NCBI GenBank assembly: GCA_011319805.1
Contig: SJRY01000160.1
Coordinates: 1-29,400 of the forward strand
Direction of reading: 5' to 3'
Source of the DNA: Macrocybe gigantea
Taxonomy: Eukaryota; Basidiomycota; Agaricomycetes; Agaricales; Callistosporiaceae
DNA length: 29,400 bases
Every line of letters starts with the position of its first letter. Within the stretch, counting starts at the first letter, position 1. The position numbers and the translations under genes are program-made. Positions 19,040-29,400 of this stretch are shown in pieces. The notes below the pieces were generated by a model. That model had not been told where the DNA came from and did not search any database. It saw nothing but the letters and a program-made list of their open reading frames with translations.

Positions 19040-22000
19040 TCACTTAGCGCCACCCGCGCCCGAGCTAACATTCGCAAACGCCTGCAGGGCTGTAACGACC
19101 TTGTCGCCGGGTTCAAGCCTCCATCGCGCATCCGTGCCGCGAAAGACGAGCCCGCTGGCGCTCACCTTAGTTGACACCGTCTCAGCGAATTCGAGCTCGC
19201 CCAACCGGCGCAGCAGCTTCTCATCTGAGCTGATCGCCAGCGCAAAGTCCAGCTCGCCCTCCGAGGATGGGCTCAGGCTCGTGTCACGCTCGCTGTTGTG
19301 TGAATCGCGGCGATGGTCGTGCTGCTGATGCAGGTGGGAATGCGAGTGGGAGTGCGCGTTTGAGATGGACTCGAGGATAGAGTGGATGGAGGACGAGATG
19401 CTCATGGACGGGTAGGCCTGGCCAAACTCAACAAGGGGCGACGTGAGGGAGGCCGCGCGACCGCCGAGAGCGGAACGCGCGGGTCCGCCAGGGTGGAGGA
19501 TAGCGCCCACAGCCGTGGATCGGGAGACATTGCTGGGGAGGACGAGAAAACTGTTCTTGCCCGGGATGATGCGAAGACCGTAACGCTCACCAAGGCTTGA
19601 AAAGAGAAAAAATATATCTCAATGCCCATAGTTTGGCAGAATTCTAATCTGGTTAAACGAACCTGTCAAAGATGTGGTTCTGCGCTTCGGCCGCCTGCCT
19701 CCTGGCCCACTGCCTATCTGCACTATCTTCGTCATTGACGTCGCCGGTCCAGAACCTCCACACGACGGAAGCATCTCTCATTTCAATGAACGAGCCGGGC
19801 GTGCGTTCCGTGAACTGCTCGGTCACATAAGTCTACAGTTAAAGGAGACGGGGAAAGGCAGGCACGTACATAATTCAGGATTTCCAGACAAGAGCTTTTC
19901 CACGTCATATTGAAATTCGCCACCATGTTAAGCCAATCGCCATATGGCGATACGGAGTTGCGCGTCTTTGCCATCTTGATAAAGCACCCATTCTCAGCTC
20001 TGAAAGATGCAGTTCAGTGACACGTTCAAAGCGCAAGACGAGAGCAGCGCATACACGATACCAATTTCAGGTATCCTCTCGGCCACTTTCTCCAGCACGC
20101 CCCGAATCTTCAGGCCGCTCAATAACCACACTTCGTTCCTTCGGTCGTCAGCCAAATTCTCTAAAACGTTCAACGCATCCGCAGGCACAAAGTGCTCCAA
20201 CGCAATAATCTGGTCCGTTGACTCCGTTGTCCTTGGGGCATTTTCATCTGCGCCTTTGACGGCGGAAGCCGCACCGATATTGATGAGCCTCTTTTCTGCC
20301 TCTGCCCACCGCGTCAGCCCATCTTTCGATAGATCGCGCCGAAATAGTGTCCCTTCAAAGTCGACCAAGACCAGCCTGTGCCACGCATGCTTGTACCGTG
20401 GCATGACGCGTCCAAGGTCCAAAAAGGTCAGCTTGTGCTCCCTGTTGCCCTCCAGTCCGTCGGCATCGGCCAAGGTGAGGGCATAGAACGCATCCTCCTG
20501 CATGTGCTCCGTGTGCGCTCGCAGGCAACGGTTGAGGAACGATGTAACAAAGGTCTGTGCTGCGTGCGTGATGACATGATTGTGCAGGTCCTCCCAGCGA
20601 GAGAAAGCCTCTTCATCCGGCATCGTAAGCGCTTGGTTGATCGCGGCAGCCGTACTGCGTGTGTCCCAGGGGTTGACGGCGATGCAGGACCGAAATCCGC
20701 TATAGCTGTAGGATCCGGTGAACTATCGGGAAAAACATAAGTACACTGCATTGTGAACAGGACGAGCACTTGCCTCGCTCAGAATCAAAGGCCGGCCCTT
20801 GCCCTCTTGACATTCGACATACTCATGCGTCCTGAGTGCCATACCTTCTCTTAGACTCGTGACAATGAACGCGTCTGCGACGGTCAAGAGGGCGAGGTAC
20901 TGAGTAAATGTGAGGTCCTGTGTGTGGAGGAAGACTACGGGCTGGTATGTGAGCGTGGAGAAACGGGAATTGACTCGCGAGACGAGGTCCGCGACGCGAC
21001 TGGACTGCTCGTTTGGCTCTGTGGTTTGCAGAGCGACCTGGATAAGCACGACCTTGCCTTGAAACTCAGGGTATTTTTCAAGGAACATTTCAAATGCCTG
21101 GACTTTGTGGCGGACGCCCTATGATGTAGATAGACCCTAAAATCAATGTGTGAAATGATGGAAGTTTTTCTAACCTGAACCTCGTCAAGCTTGTCCCTTC
21201 CGACGAGAATCTTCATGCCAGAGTATCGCCCTTTGAGAACTTGAACCCATTCCTGAACCTCGGGATCAGCCCTACAAAATATGCATGAACGCATGACCTC
21301 TCTCGAAAACGACATCCTCACCTCTTCTCTCTCAACCTCATGACATCGATGCCCATTGGAAAGACGCCAACGTCTACAAAGCGCCCTCTAGCACCATTAG
21401 TATGGTCGGGATGCTTCTGATCCCCGCTTAACTCGGCACTTTCCTTGGGTTCCCCCGCAGGTATGCCCGGCAGTCCGCTCACCTTTTTGCTTGCGCCCGT
21501 TGCAGCGGAATCGGCGTCAGCTACCTGAATGCCCTTGGGTAATGACTCGTACGCCATGATGCGGCTGACGGTCTGCCTAAAGTGCCTCGCGTAGTTAGCG
21601 GTCTGAAAACCGACGAGGTCGGCGCCAAGCAGACCGCGCAGGAGGTCCTGACGGACAGAAAGACAACGGAAGATTTCGGAAGAGGGGAAAGCGACATGCA
21701 TGAAGAAGCCGATGGGAGCCGTGGGCGGGATCTGAGGCGAAGCGCGGAGGAGCGCAGGGAGAAGCATGAGATGGTAGTCATTCACCCAGATGATATCGCC
21801 CTCGCGGTAATTGGCGATGATAGCGTCAGCGAAGCGCTGATTGACGGCGACATAGTGCTTATAGGATGCGGACTCGTAAAAGAACTTGGTCTTGGGCGCA
21901 TCGGGGATGGCGTAGTGTAGCGCTGGCCAGAGAACCTGGGTGTATGCGCCCTAAGTCTGTGATCGCGAGTTTAAGTGGAAAGTCATGCTCACCTGATGGC

Positions 22001-22887
22001 AGAAATCGTCATAGCAGCCCTCAAATTCGGCATCGGGGATCCAGACAGGGAGGCTAGCATATTCGGCGAGCATGCGGTGATCGATGTCGTTCCTCAACGC
22101 GTCGCTGAAGGTGTCAGTCTTGGTACCGACGGTGCCGACCCAGACCTTTCTGAGACGCTCTCCGATGCTGTCTACGGCATTCTTAAGACCACCGTTGCAG
22201 TGCGGGTTGAGCTCGACGTGCCACGGCTCGATAAGGTGTGGCGACGACACGCCGCCGCGATGAGAGAATCGGCCGCTGTTGGAGTGGTGATGGTAATGAT
22301 GGTGGTGATGATGGTGGAGGTCATCTGCGGACCGCCGCGAAGACGAGCGAGAGTGCTTCCTGCGAAGCCGTGGCGCTGTATGCTCCGCGTGAGTAGTCTG
22401 GTACTTTCGTGACGGAGGCGGGGAAACCGTTTGTGAGCGTGGCGACTTGGCGGTGGCTGTGCCATCGCTTGCGTCGCTTGTGGGACGAGCGGAGCGTCGG
22501 CGCTGGAGAGGTTCAATTGGAAAAGGGGTTGGCCTTCTCCTGCGCTGGTGAGTGCGCGGAGGGCGTCGGGATGCGAGAGGACTGTTGGTTGTGAGAAGGT
22601 TATTAGAGGGCTATGATCACGAAGATGGGGTCGGAGAAGGTGCGATACCTTGTCCTTGAGATCGTCGACGATGCTCTTGAGGGGTCCTGTGGTGGTGGCG
22701 CTCCGGGGCTCAAGCGGGGTAAGGCGCTTCTCCTTGAGACGCTGGGAGATAGCGGCGGCGGAGAGGAGAGAGTCTTCGACGTCGTTGGGGGCCGCTCCGG
22801 AGTCGGGGGCGTGGACTCGCCGAGGACGGCGGTGTTGGGGAGGAAGAGGGAGGCAATGAGAACGCGGTGATTTCTGAAGGTGCTCAT
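19040..22887 (-). CDS. trehalose synthase complex regulatory subunit, TPS3/TSL1-like
   Basis: A large protein with a GT20 (trehalose-6-phosphate synthase-like) domain followed by a HAD phosphatase-like domain. ATG 22887 starts MSTFRNHRVLIASLFLPNT. The N-terminal third is low-complexity and includes AAAISQRLKEK, LKSIVDDLKDK and a His tract. The GT20 domain shows VELNPHCNGGLKNAVDSIG, CYDDFCHQVLWPALHYAIP, VNDYHLMLLPALLR, FFMHVAFPSSEIFRCL, LLGADLVGFQTANYARHF and KILVGRDKLDEVQ. Active synthases carry DGMNLV; here the block reads REGMALRTHEYV. The HAD motif I reads VDFEGTLF in place of DYDGTL, motif II reads LLSGLK in place of SGR, and AENGCF replaces AEHG. These changes argue for a regulatory, catalytically inactive subunit, as in yeast TSL1/TPS3. 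One intron (20723-20773) has a GC donor. Frame breaks at 22787-22791 and 22525-22528 each look like one lost base in a C-run of the coding strand. Stop TGA is at 19040-19042. Confidence 0.83.
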
Positions 22888-23410
22888 CGTTGCGGGACGG
22901 GGCAATCGACGTCACTGATTTAAATGCGCGCAGGGTTGCCTAATCGAGCATTCGCTGTCAAATCTTCGAGCTCGGGCGATCACGGATGGCAGAGCCGACA
23001 TTTATCCAGCCAATAACAACTCGAAAAAATAAAAAAAGACTGCTTCGAATTCTCGTTCATCTTCTAAGCCTTGCCAGCAGGTGACAGCGTCTTGCAATAT
23101 TATCGTAAAGACTAGCGAGATGACCCTTGACTTCGACGCGTGACGTCACGTGCAGTCGCTGCCTTTTCTTTTCTTTTTAAAATTTTGCGAGAGCAGTTGT
23201 TGCTTATTGCTCCAATGATTGTTTTCGCGCGACAGCAATAGGTACTCTTTAAAGTTTGCACTTTGAGATCAACGTATTAACAATGCACTGCTCTTGTTCA
23301 CTCAGGGAGGGTTTAAGAAACACGTGATCTTTTTCGTCACGCTCCTAATGCTGTGGACGACGCGTTTCGCCACTTTTACTTCTTTACCTTCATACGCTCC
23401 ACCGACAAAG
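22888..23410. promoter_or_regulatory. divergent promoter region of the trehalose and SNF2 genes
   Basis: About 520 bases separate the two ATGs. It holds a palindromic CRE TGACGTCA (23141-23148) fused to an E-box CACGTG (23147-23152), a second CACGTG (23321-23326) and a partial CRE GACGTCAC (22908-22915). CRE-type sites bind ATF/CREB-family bZIP factors such as Sko1/Atf1, which control stress and trehalose genes in other fungi. That link is inference here. Confidence 0.5.
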
Positions 23411-26400
23411 ATGGAGTTCAACGCGCCGGGAAAGAATTCAAGTCTATTAGACCAATTTGACAGCTCTATTGAGGCACAGGCAAGGTTAGAAATAGGCGGG
23501 TATCCCCTAACGTTGCTTTAAAACATCTTTGGCAGCTCCGTTACTGGAACCTCAGGGCTGGTGTGTGAACCAAGGGCAACCTTAGAAGCAGCCCGAGCCG
23601 TGCAGTCGTCACGGATGATGCACCTTGATGACCTGTCCGGTGAGCTCAAGGCGTTTTAAGGGACGATGTAAGGTTCACCCATCACTTTGCTTTGACACGC
23701 TGTTTGAAGACGATGAGGCCGTACCATTGGCTTTGAGCTCTCCTAAAGGTCGCCGCCCAGCGACGGGCGGGTTTCGGCTGAATTATGATTTCGAGACGCC
23801 TCTTAGCGCCGTCGACGTCGGCGGCGCGGACCAGCAGCAAAGGTGCGCCAATTGCACAGCATCTTTTCTAATCTATTTATTAACATATCTCCTATTCATC
23901 CCCCTAAAGGATGGCGGACTTCGTCACGCGCTCTATAGATAATCTCTGTCACGGCCTCAGCGTCAGAAAGGCAAGGGAGCAATTAGGTCTAACAAAGTAT
24001 GTATTCTGCAGATACGACATATGACCTTCTGACAACCCTTCATCATTCCAGTGAAAGGGACCTGTTGCCAGGATTAGAAGTTAGGTTGTTGGGACATCAA
24101 GCTATCGGCGTGGCATGGTTCGTTTGTTGAATTTCTCACTCTCTGTTTGTCATGCCAAGACTAGGATGATAGGATGGTGGCACAGGAAAAAGGCCCTCAT
24201 AAAGGGGGGATCTTGGCGTGAGTCCGCGTTCCTGCTACTTCAATGCTGTTTTCTTTATGTTGGCCTTCTTCGCAGCGATGATATGGGTCTTGGTCAGTTT
24301 ATAGCAATAAACAGGCCAAATTCAGATACTTATCTCGTTTTAGGCAAAACGGTACAGATGATCGCGACCATGACCGCCCATATGCCTCAACCCAATGACG
24401 AATACAAGACGAATCTAGTGGTGGTCCCGGCTGCCCTCTTGCAGCAGGTCTGCTGCTTCCTGTCATAATGCATCCCAAATTTGAACCCATAGGCACAGTG
24501 GAAAGAAGAAATCGAGACCAAATCCAATAATGTGTTTAGCGTCCACATCCACCATGGCAAGGACAAGATTAAGGCTAGTAACAGTCCTTGTCATACCAAA
24601 GGAATTCGCACTTAAGTATTAATGCAGAAATTGTCTCAACTGGCCAAATATGATGTAGATTCCCCTTTGACCTCACGCAATCGAATTTGAGTAACTTTAC
24701 TCTTCCAGGTCATTATAACTTCATACCAGACGCTCAATACCGATTTTCATATTCCTCCGGACATTGAATCCTGGGAAGAAGCGGAATGGCTCTCTAAACA
24801 TGGGTATGGCGTTCTCCTCTTACCATAGCGTCCTACATGTTTTCATGGCATCGCAAAAAGTGGAGTTCTCGCGCAAGCTAAATTCTATCGTGCAATCGCA
24901 GACGAAGCTCAGTTTATTCGCAACCGGTGTGTATCTACCGCTTGCTTTGCCTTCACGTCTGCTGAATTTTGTTATGTTTTGCAGGAGCACACGCTCCAGT
25001 CTGAGCCTTGCACACGTAAAAGCCAAGTATAGATGGATGTTGACCGGCACGCCGGTCACAAACACACTGTAAACTTTTCAGTCATTCATTTCAACGTCTT
25101 GAAATGCCAATATCGCCTCAGGGCTGACATTTACGGTCTCTTGCGCTTTGGCCGTTTCCGTCCTTTCAATGATTGGAACGATTTCAACCAATATGTTGTA
25201 TGTTTTCGTTAATTATGCTTAACCGTTGTGATCCTGACTCCTCCACTGTGCACAGGCGAAGGTCCAAATCGAGGATGCTCCACTTGCAGGTGTGCTTAGC
25301 CTCGTGTTCATCCCAAACTACTTGCCTTAAATCCGCCTTTCACTCAGGCACCAGAGCCCAGGCCATTCTAAAGCCTCTCATGCTCCGCCGCACGAAGGAT
25401 GCAGAGATCGATGGTCGTCCGATCTTGGATCTGCCGCCCAAGGAGATTGAGCTGGTCGAGCTGACATTCACTGAGGAGGAGCGTCATGTTCGTCCTCACT
25501 GTCACCCTCTATTTTATGACGTCTGAATATTAATGCGTTGTGCTAGATCTATGACTCATTCGAGAAACAAACCAAGATCAGACTCAATAGGTTCATCCGA
25601 GAACGCACTCTGATCAAGAAGTGCGTACTCCCTTAACTATGCGTGATATGACGAGTTGACCTTAGATGTGTTCAGTCATGCTGCAGTCCTTGTGCGTCCG
25701 TGGATTGAAATGGATAAGTTGTTTATTCACTTGACTTCGGAAGGTCATGATTCTGCGTCTGCGTCAATTGTGTTGCCACCCGAATCTTATACTCGTCAGT
25801 CCGTGTCATTGATTTCACTGTGCAGAGGCTAACTTAAAGTATGTGAAAGTCTCAAACGGAGGATTATGAAGACCCGACGTCGATTGTCAAGGGCAACAAC
25901 GAGAAGGAACTCGCACGTGCGAGGAAGGCAATGGGATCAGCATGGGTCGCGATGGTATATTTTTGCTGTCTCATGAGCTCCATTTGTCTGATGATTTTCT
26001 TGTAAAAGATTAAAGAAAGGTTCGATCCGGCTTCCGTTTTCGTCCTTTGCTAACAGGGTTTTTTGCCGCAGATTTCTGGCTCGCGCAAGGGCAACTGAGC
26101 TGTTGGACTTTTCAGATGAAATGGATACCCTGATCCCTATTGCCCCGTCTGCAATGACTGTGAGCTTACTTTCCTGCTCCCGATAATCCACGTTCTTACG
26201 TGCCTTTGCGTTAGTCCTTATGAGGGACAACGGTCGCGTACTGTCTTGTGGCCACGAGATCTGCTTCGGTGTGTCAAAGAAAATTAGGTTACTTTCTTCG
26301 CCTCGCGATCTGAAATTGTGCAATAGATTGTATGCTTGATCTGAAAAACTCACCTATCGGGCATAATGGCATTTTGTATGTCACACACTAATACTTCCTA

Positions 26401-28066
26401 CCTGCGTATTGGTACTTACCGCTATGGTCAGTGGCGAAGGGACTGAAAAAGAAAATCTGGAAGCAGAGAAGGCATAGACGGCCGCAGCGAAAGGACATCG
26501 ACCTTGTCGGTTTCAAGCATTTCTGTTCTTGCATAGGGCACTATTTCTGATCTTCGACTGCAGGTCCCACTTGCAAGAAGTTGCTTGATCTCTCCGCGGA
26601 AAAGAGCTTCAAGTGGGAGGCCTTTGAGCCCACTGATGAAGAGCTGACTCGGCTGGTTAAATCCAAACGCCGGGAAAGAAGGAGAAAAGTTTTGAGCCGC
26701 ATGTCAGATGGAGAAACGGACGAAGTGCCTTCTCCCAGGGGTGTTATAGAATTGGATGACTCGGACGATGATCTGCCGGATGTTTCGTCCATGCTCGAGA
26801 AGCGGCCAAACAAACGGCGAAAGAAGTCTGAGGAAGACGTGAGTCAGCCTTAACATCGTCTTGCTGCTCGAGTTAATGTACTTCTGCGATGCTATCTTCA
26901 GGACGAGGTCGATCCGACGCAATCGAGAACGACCACCCCTGCAACCAGTGATGTGGAAACTGAGGTCCTTCAGCCAGGGAGCTCTCAAGGGTCGTTCAAG
27001 TTGCTGAAGTCGGGCGGCAGGGGCAGGAGGTTAACAGGAAGGCGAGCGGAGGCTCGAAACAAGGACCTCCTAGCGACAGACAGATGGAAGCAATGTATGA
27101 CACCTGGCGCCGTGGTGATGACGATCTCGAGCCGAGCACAAAGATGACGGCAATGATGAGTCTCTTGAGGGAGTGGGAGGCGACCGGAGACAAGGTAATC
27201 TGTTATTCACAATGTGAGCAGTTTTTCTTTTGGCCGAAAAAAAACCTCGTAAATATAAGATGTTTTCTAGGGACTTCAATGCTCGACCTCGTCGACATCA
27301 TGTTCTCTAGACATGGAATCCTCAGCTTGAGGTTCGATGGCAAGATGGACAAAGCCTCCAGGGACGAAACACTGTCTGCTTTCAGAAGCCCCTTGGGCCC
27401 AAAAGTCATGCTCATCAGGTATGATACCCACCGCGATGCCTTTATCAGACTGGTCTTTGCCGACACCCTTGTCCCCAGCACAAAGTGTGGCAGCGTCGGA
27501 TTGAATTTGGTATCGGCCAATCGCATTATCAAGTCAGCTTTCTTTTGTGCTTCAGCAGCCGAAGCCTAACAGTGCACGCTCCTAGTCTTGATCTGTCATG
27601 GAATTATGCTGCCGAGTCACAAGCATATGACAGGTGCTGAGGCCCGCTAGTAGGTAGTTAGATAGCAGGTCGCTGAGCACATCTACCTCCTTTAGATGCC
27701 ATCGCATTGGACAAGAGAAACCGTTATGTCAAGCGTCTTGTTGTCGAGGACACTATCGAAGAACGGTCAGTGGAATTCCGGCCTTTGTAGATATCCGCTA
27801 CTGATGAGTTGATTGTAGCATGTTGAAACTTCAGGACGTCAAAATGGGTTCGTCGCATTCAGATAGATTATTCCGTGGCATGACCGGCATTGTTGCCGCT
27901 TTTGCAGGTCTAGCTGAGGCAGCCCTCGGAGAAGGCTCTGGCGTAAAGCTGCAGAAACTCAGCGTCAGAGACATCAAATACGTGAGTGGCGACTTCGAGT
28001 CTCTCTATCTCCTCGATCATGACTCTAGCACGTTCTGATAATATTTTTCTGTAGCTTTTCGGATGA
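23411..28066 (+). CDS. SNF2-family translocase with RING finger, ULS1/RIS1-like
   Basis: A chromatin/DNA translocase and probable ubiquitin ligase of the RAD16/ULS1 group, split by more than 20 short introns. The start is taken at ATG 23411. Order of motifs: LGHQAIGVAW; Walker A GGILADDMGLGKT (split by introns, 24205-24355); VVVPAALLQQW; VIITSYQTLN; DEAQ box ADEAQFIRN near 24895; WMLTGTPVTNTL; YGLLRFGRFRPF; LMLRRTKDA; LRQLCCHPNLIL. The RING CPVCNDF...VLSCGHEICFDC...RPCPTC is at 26141-26576. An acidic segment has VIELDDSDDD. The helicase C-terminal lobe has DKVICYSQW, LRFDGKMDKASRDE, STKCGSVGLNLVSANRIIN, LDLSWNYAAESQAYDR and HRIGQ, ending IKYLFG with TGA 28064-28066. RING inserted between the lobes and DEAQ instead of DEAH favour ULS1/RIS1 over RAD16. 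Frame breaks near 26120-26130, 27079-27084 and 27720-27728 and an in-frame TAG at 26475-26477 interrupt an otherwise fully conserved protein. Confidence 0.85.
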
Positions 28067-28915
28067 CCAAGAGGGATGCGCAATCCCCGAGAATCAGAGG
28101 ACCCTGCCTTCGGTCGCTGACCAGCAGTAATCCGAGGCATTGCAAAGCCATGCTGATGAATTTTGCCCTCCGCAAGCGGAGCAATCTATGCTACAAACGT
28201 ATTGTAGCTCTGATATAGGATGGAGCATCTATATTATACATACTGTAGATTTTGAGTTTAATTTCTCTTCGTCTTACTCAATGCGAGAAGGAAATACAAG
28301 TATCCAAATGCCTATCTATCAGTCTCATACGTAGACGGGGCTGTCTGACAAGACGCCAACCAGACTACAGCACTTGTGATTTGCCACGGCTCAAGAGCTT
28401 TTAAATTTCTTGCGCCAATCTTTTTACTTCAATGTGTGTTAGGTGGACGGGAAGTAAGATTGACGGCAAGAGAGTGAGCGCGTGGCTGCTGAGGCTGTGG
28501 ATCGGTCAGATGATAAGCATGATTGAATGCATTGCCCGAGCTTGGACGTGCGGTCTGATTTCGTCCCCAGATAGGATCCAATATCTTGTTTACAATTATA
28601 CCATTGGACGGACGGGTTTGCTATCCTGACTTCCCAGAGGATATGTACGTTACTCGGATCGTAAAGTGACAGTTTTTCGACGTGCGATACGGAGGTAGAG
28701 AAGAAGGATCCGAGTGGAGGCTGCGTAACTCCGCAAATTGCATTCCGGCGTCTTGCGCAACCGGGTAGCACGTGAACGGGGCGATGTATTGAATGAATCA
28801 CGTGCAGGAATCTCTCATTTGCACTTGGCTCCGCCTCTTCAACGCCCGCTGGATCATCGAGCCCCTTCTTATCCGTCTCTGACTCCGTAAAGCTTCGTCC
28901 TCGTCGTCAATAACG
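28067..28915. other. intergenic; two CACGTG boxes before the Lon gene
   Basis: AT-rich 3' flank of the SNF2 gene followed by the upstream region of the Lon gene. No gene is supported on either strand. CACGTG occurs at 28769-28774 and again at 28799-28804, 30 bases apart, about 112-147 bases before the Lon ATG. Confidence 0.5.
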
Positions 28916-29400
28916 ATGGCAAGCTCGAAACTCCCTCTTCTTCTCCTCCCTCACCCCATGGTCCTCCTTCCGGCGTCAAGATTCACCATGCCTGTCTCTC
29001 AACAAATCGGTGAAGCCGTCCTTGCGCTCATAGAAGAGTCCGACGCCCTACCCGTCCTTGCAGCTGTTCCTGTCACGAACACAACTTTGGGCTCTAGCTC
29101 GCTAACGCTCTCGGAGTGGGGAACGGCTGCTCGCGTGCTTCGACTCATCAAACCGACGTCGCGCAACCCTCGTCAACCGTATCTCATCTCTTTGCATGGA
29201 CTCACGAGGATACGCTTGTTGAACCACAATGAACTGTCGTCGTCGATGTCGACTTCGGACCTGATGACCGACCTGGCACTTCAAGATATTGAATACCCTC
29301 CCACAGAACGGATACCCTCCAGAGAGACGGTAGAGAAATTCAAACAGTCGGCCTTGCGGCTGCTCGATAGGCTTGCGAAAGACTCTGTCCAACAAGCAAG
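28916..29400 (+). CDS. Lon protease, N-terminal part (probably peroxisomal), cut by window edge
   Basis: An ATP-dependent serine protease of the Lon family, which degrades misfolded or oxidised matrix proteins. ATG 28916 opens a frame of 161 codons running off the right edge with no stop or intron. The first residues, KLPLLLLPHPMVLLPASRF, followed by MPVSQQIGEAVLALIEE and PVLAAVP, match the start of the Lon N-terminal substrate-binding (LAN) domain. RQPYLISLHGLTRIRLL is the later conserved strand-loop of that domain. There is no Arg-rich presequence before the LAN domain, which argues for the peroxisomal (LONP2-type) rather than the mitochondrial (PIM1) enzyme. The AAA+ and Ser-Lys protease parts lie outside the window, so localisation cannot be confirmed by a C-terminal peroxisomal signal. 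Confidence 0.85.
   Translation, partial: MASSKLPLLLLPHPMVLLPASRFTMPVSQQIGEAVLALIEESDALPVLAAVPVTNTTLGSSSLTLSEWGTAARVLRLIKPTSRNPRQPYLISLHGLTRIRLLNHNELSSSMSTSDLMTDLALQDIEYPPTERIPSRETVEKFKQSALRLLDRLAKDSVQQA

Noticed and set aside
19105..19120. GGTTCAAGCC, another tRNA B-box-like string
   Set aside because: It lies inside the antisense of the trehalose-subunit coding sequence and has no cloverleaf partner sequences.
22172..22915. Long minus-strand frame starting at 22915 as an alternative start for the trehalose gene
   Set aside because: Its first part is the wrong frame for the conserved N-terminus MSTFRNHRVLIASLFLPNT, which starts at 22887; the long frame only becomes the true one after the break at 22787-22791.
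26015..26030. B-box-like GGTTCGATCC suggesting a tRNA gene
   Set aside because: It spans an exon-intron border of the SNF2 gene, and no acceptor stem, A-box or cloverleaf can be drawn around it.

Overview
The window looks like nuclear DNA of a basidiomycete fungus, probably an Agaricomycete. The coding regions are cut by many introns of about 50-65 bases with GT..AG ends and CTAAC-like branch sites. Several genes belong to families typical of mushroom-forming fungi: a DUF6534 membrane protein, a TPR/MYND-finger protein and a serpentine membrane protein. There are no bacterial-style operons, and I found no rRNA, tRNA or CRISPR.

Layout from left to right: 1-1861 has no gene I can support. 1862-3497 (+) is a complete 13-exon DUF6534 membrane protein. 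4139-5701 (+) is a TPR-like/MYND zinc-finger protein with two frame breaks. 6140-6601 (+) is a single-exon mitochondrial ribosomal protein of the bL31m type. 7132-7989 (+) is a stand-alone dihydroneopterin aldolase (folate pathway). 8978-10665 (-) is a multi-pass membrane protein. 10692-16468 (+) is a full-length Ty1/copia LTR retrotransposon with identifiable LTRs, 5-bp target duplication, half-tRNA primer site, gag, protease, integrase, reverse transcriptase, RNase H and polypurine tract. It landed 22-26 bases upstream of the likely ATG of the membrane-protein gene. 16474-19039 is accessory DNA with inverted repeats and a small unknown gene on the minus strand. 19040-22887 (-) is a TPS3/TSL1-like regulatory subunit of the trehalose synthase complex. 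It shares a divergent upstream region with 23411-28066 (+), an ULS1/RIS1-like SNF2 translocase with a RING finger. 28916-29400 (+) is the start of a Lon protease, probably peroxisomal, cut by the window edge.

Two patterns run across the window. First, conserved reading frames are repeatedly broken by the apparent loss of one base, nearly always inside a short homopolymer: in the MYND gene, the retrotransposon, the trehalose gene and the SNF2 gene. No insertion was needed anywhere. This looks more like a deletion-biased, under-polished assembly than independent decay of housekeeping genes. Second, every in-frame stop inside the retrotransposon is TGA (six of six) at places where Arg CGA would fit, and both base substitutions between its LTRs are CpG transitions. 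That pattern fits CpG-methylation-driven deamination, or base-calling errors at methylated CpG.

I did not find a clearly new multi-gene system. The most interesting items are the young retrotransposon placed in the 5' region of a host gene, the degenerate phosphatase motifs of the trehalose subunit, the SUMO-interaction-like motif in the SNF2/RING protein, and a possible short terminal-inverted-repeat element near 16.7-18.25 kb.
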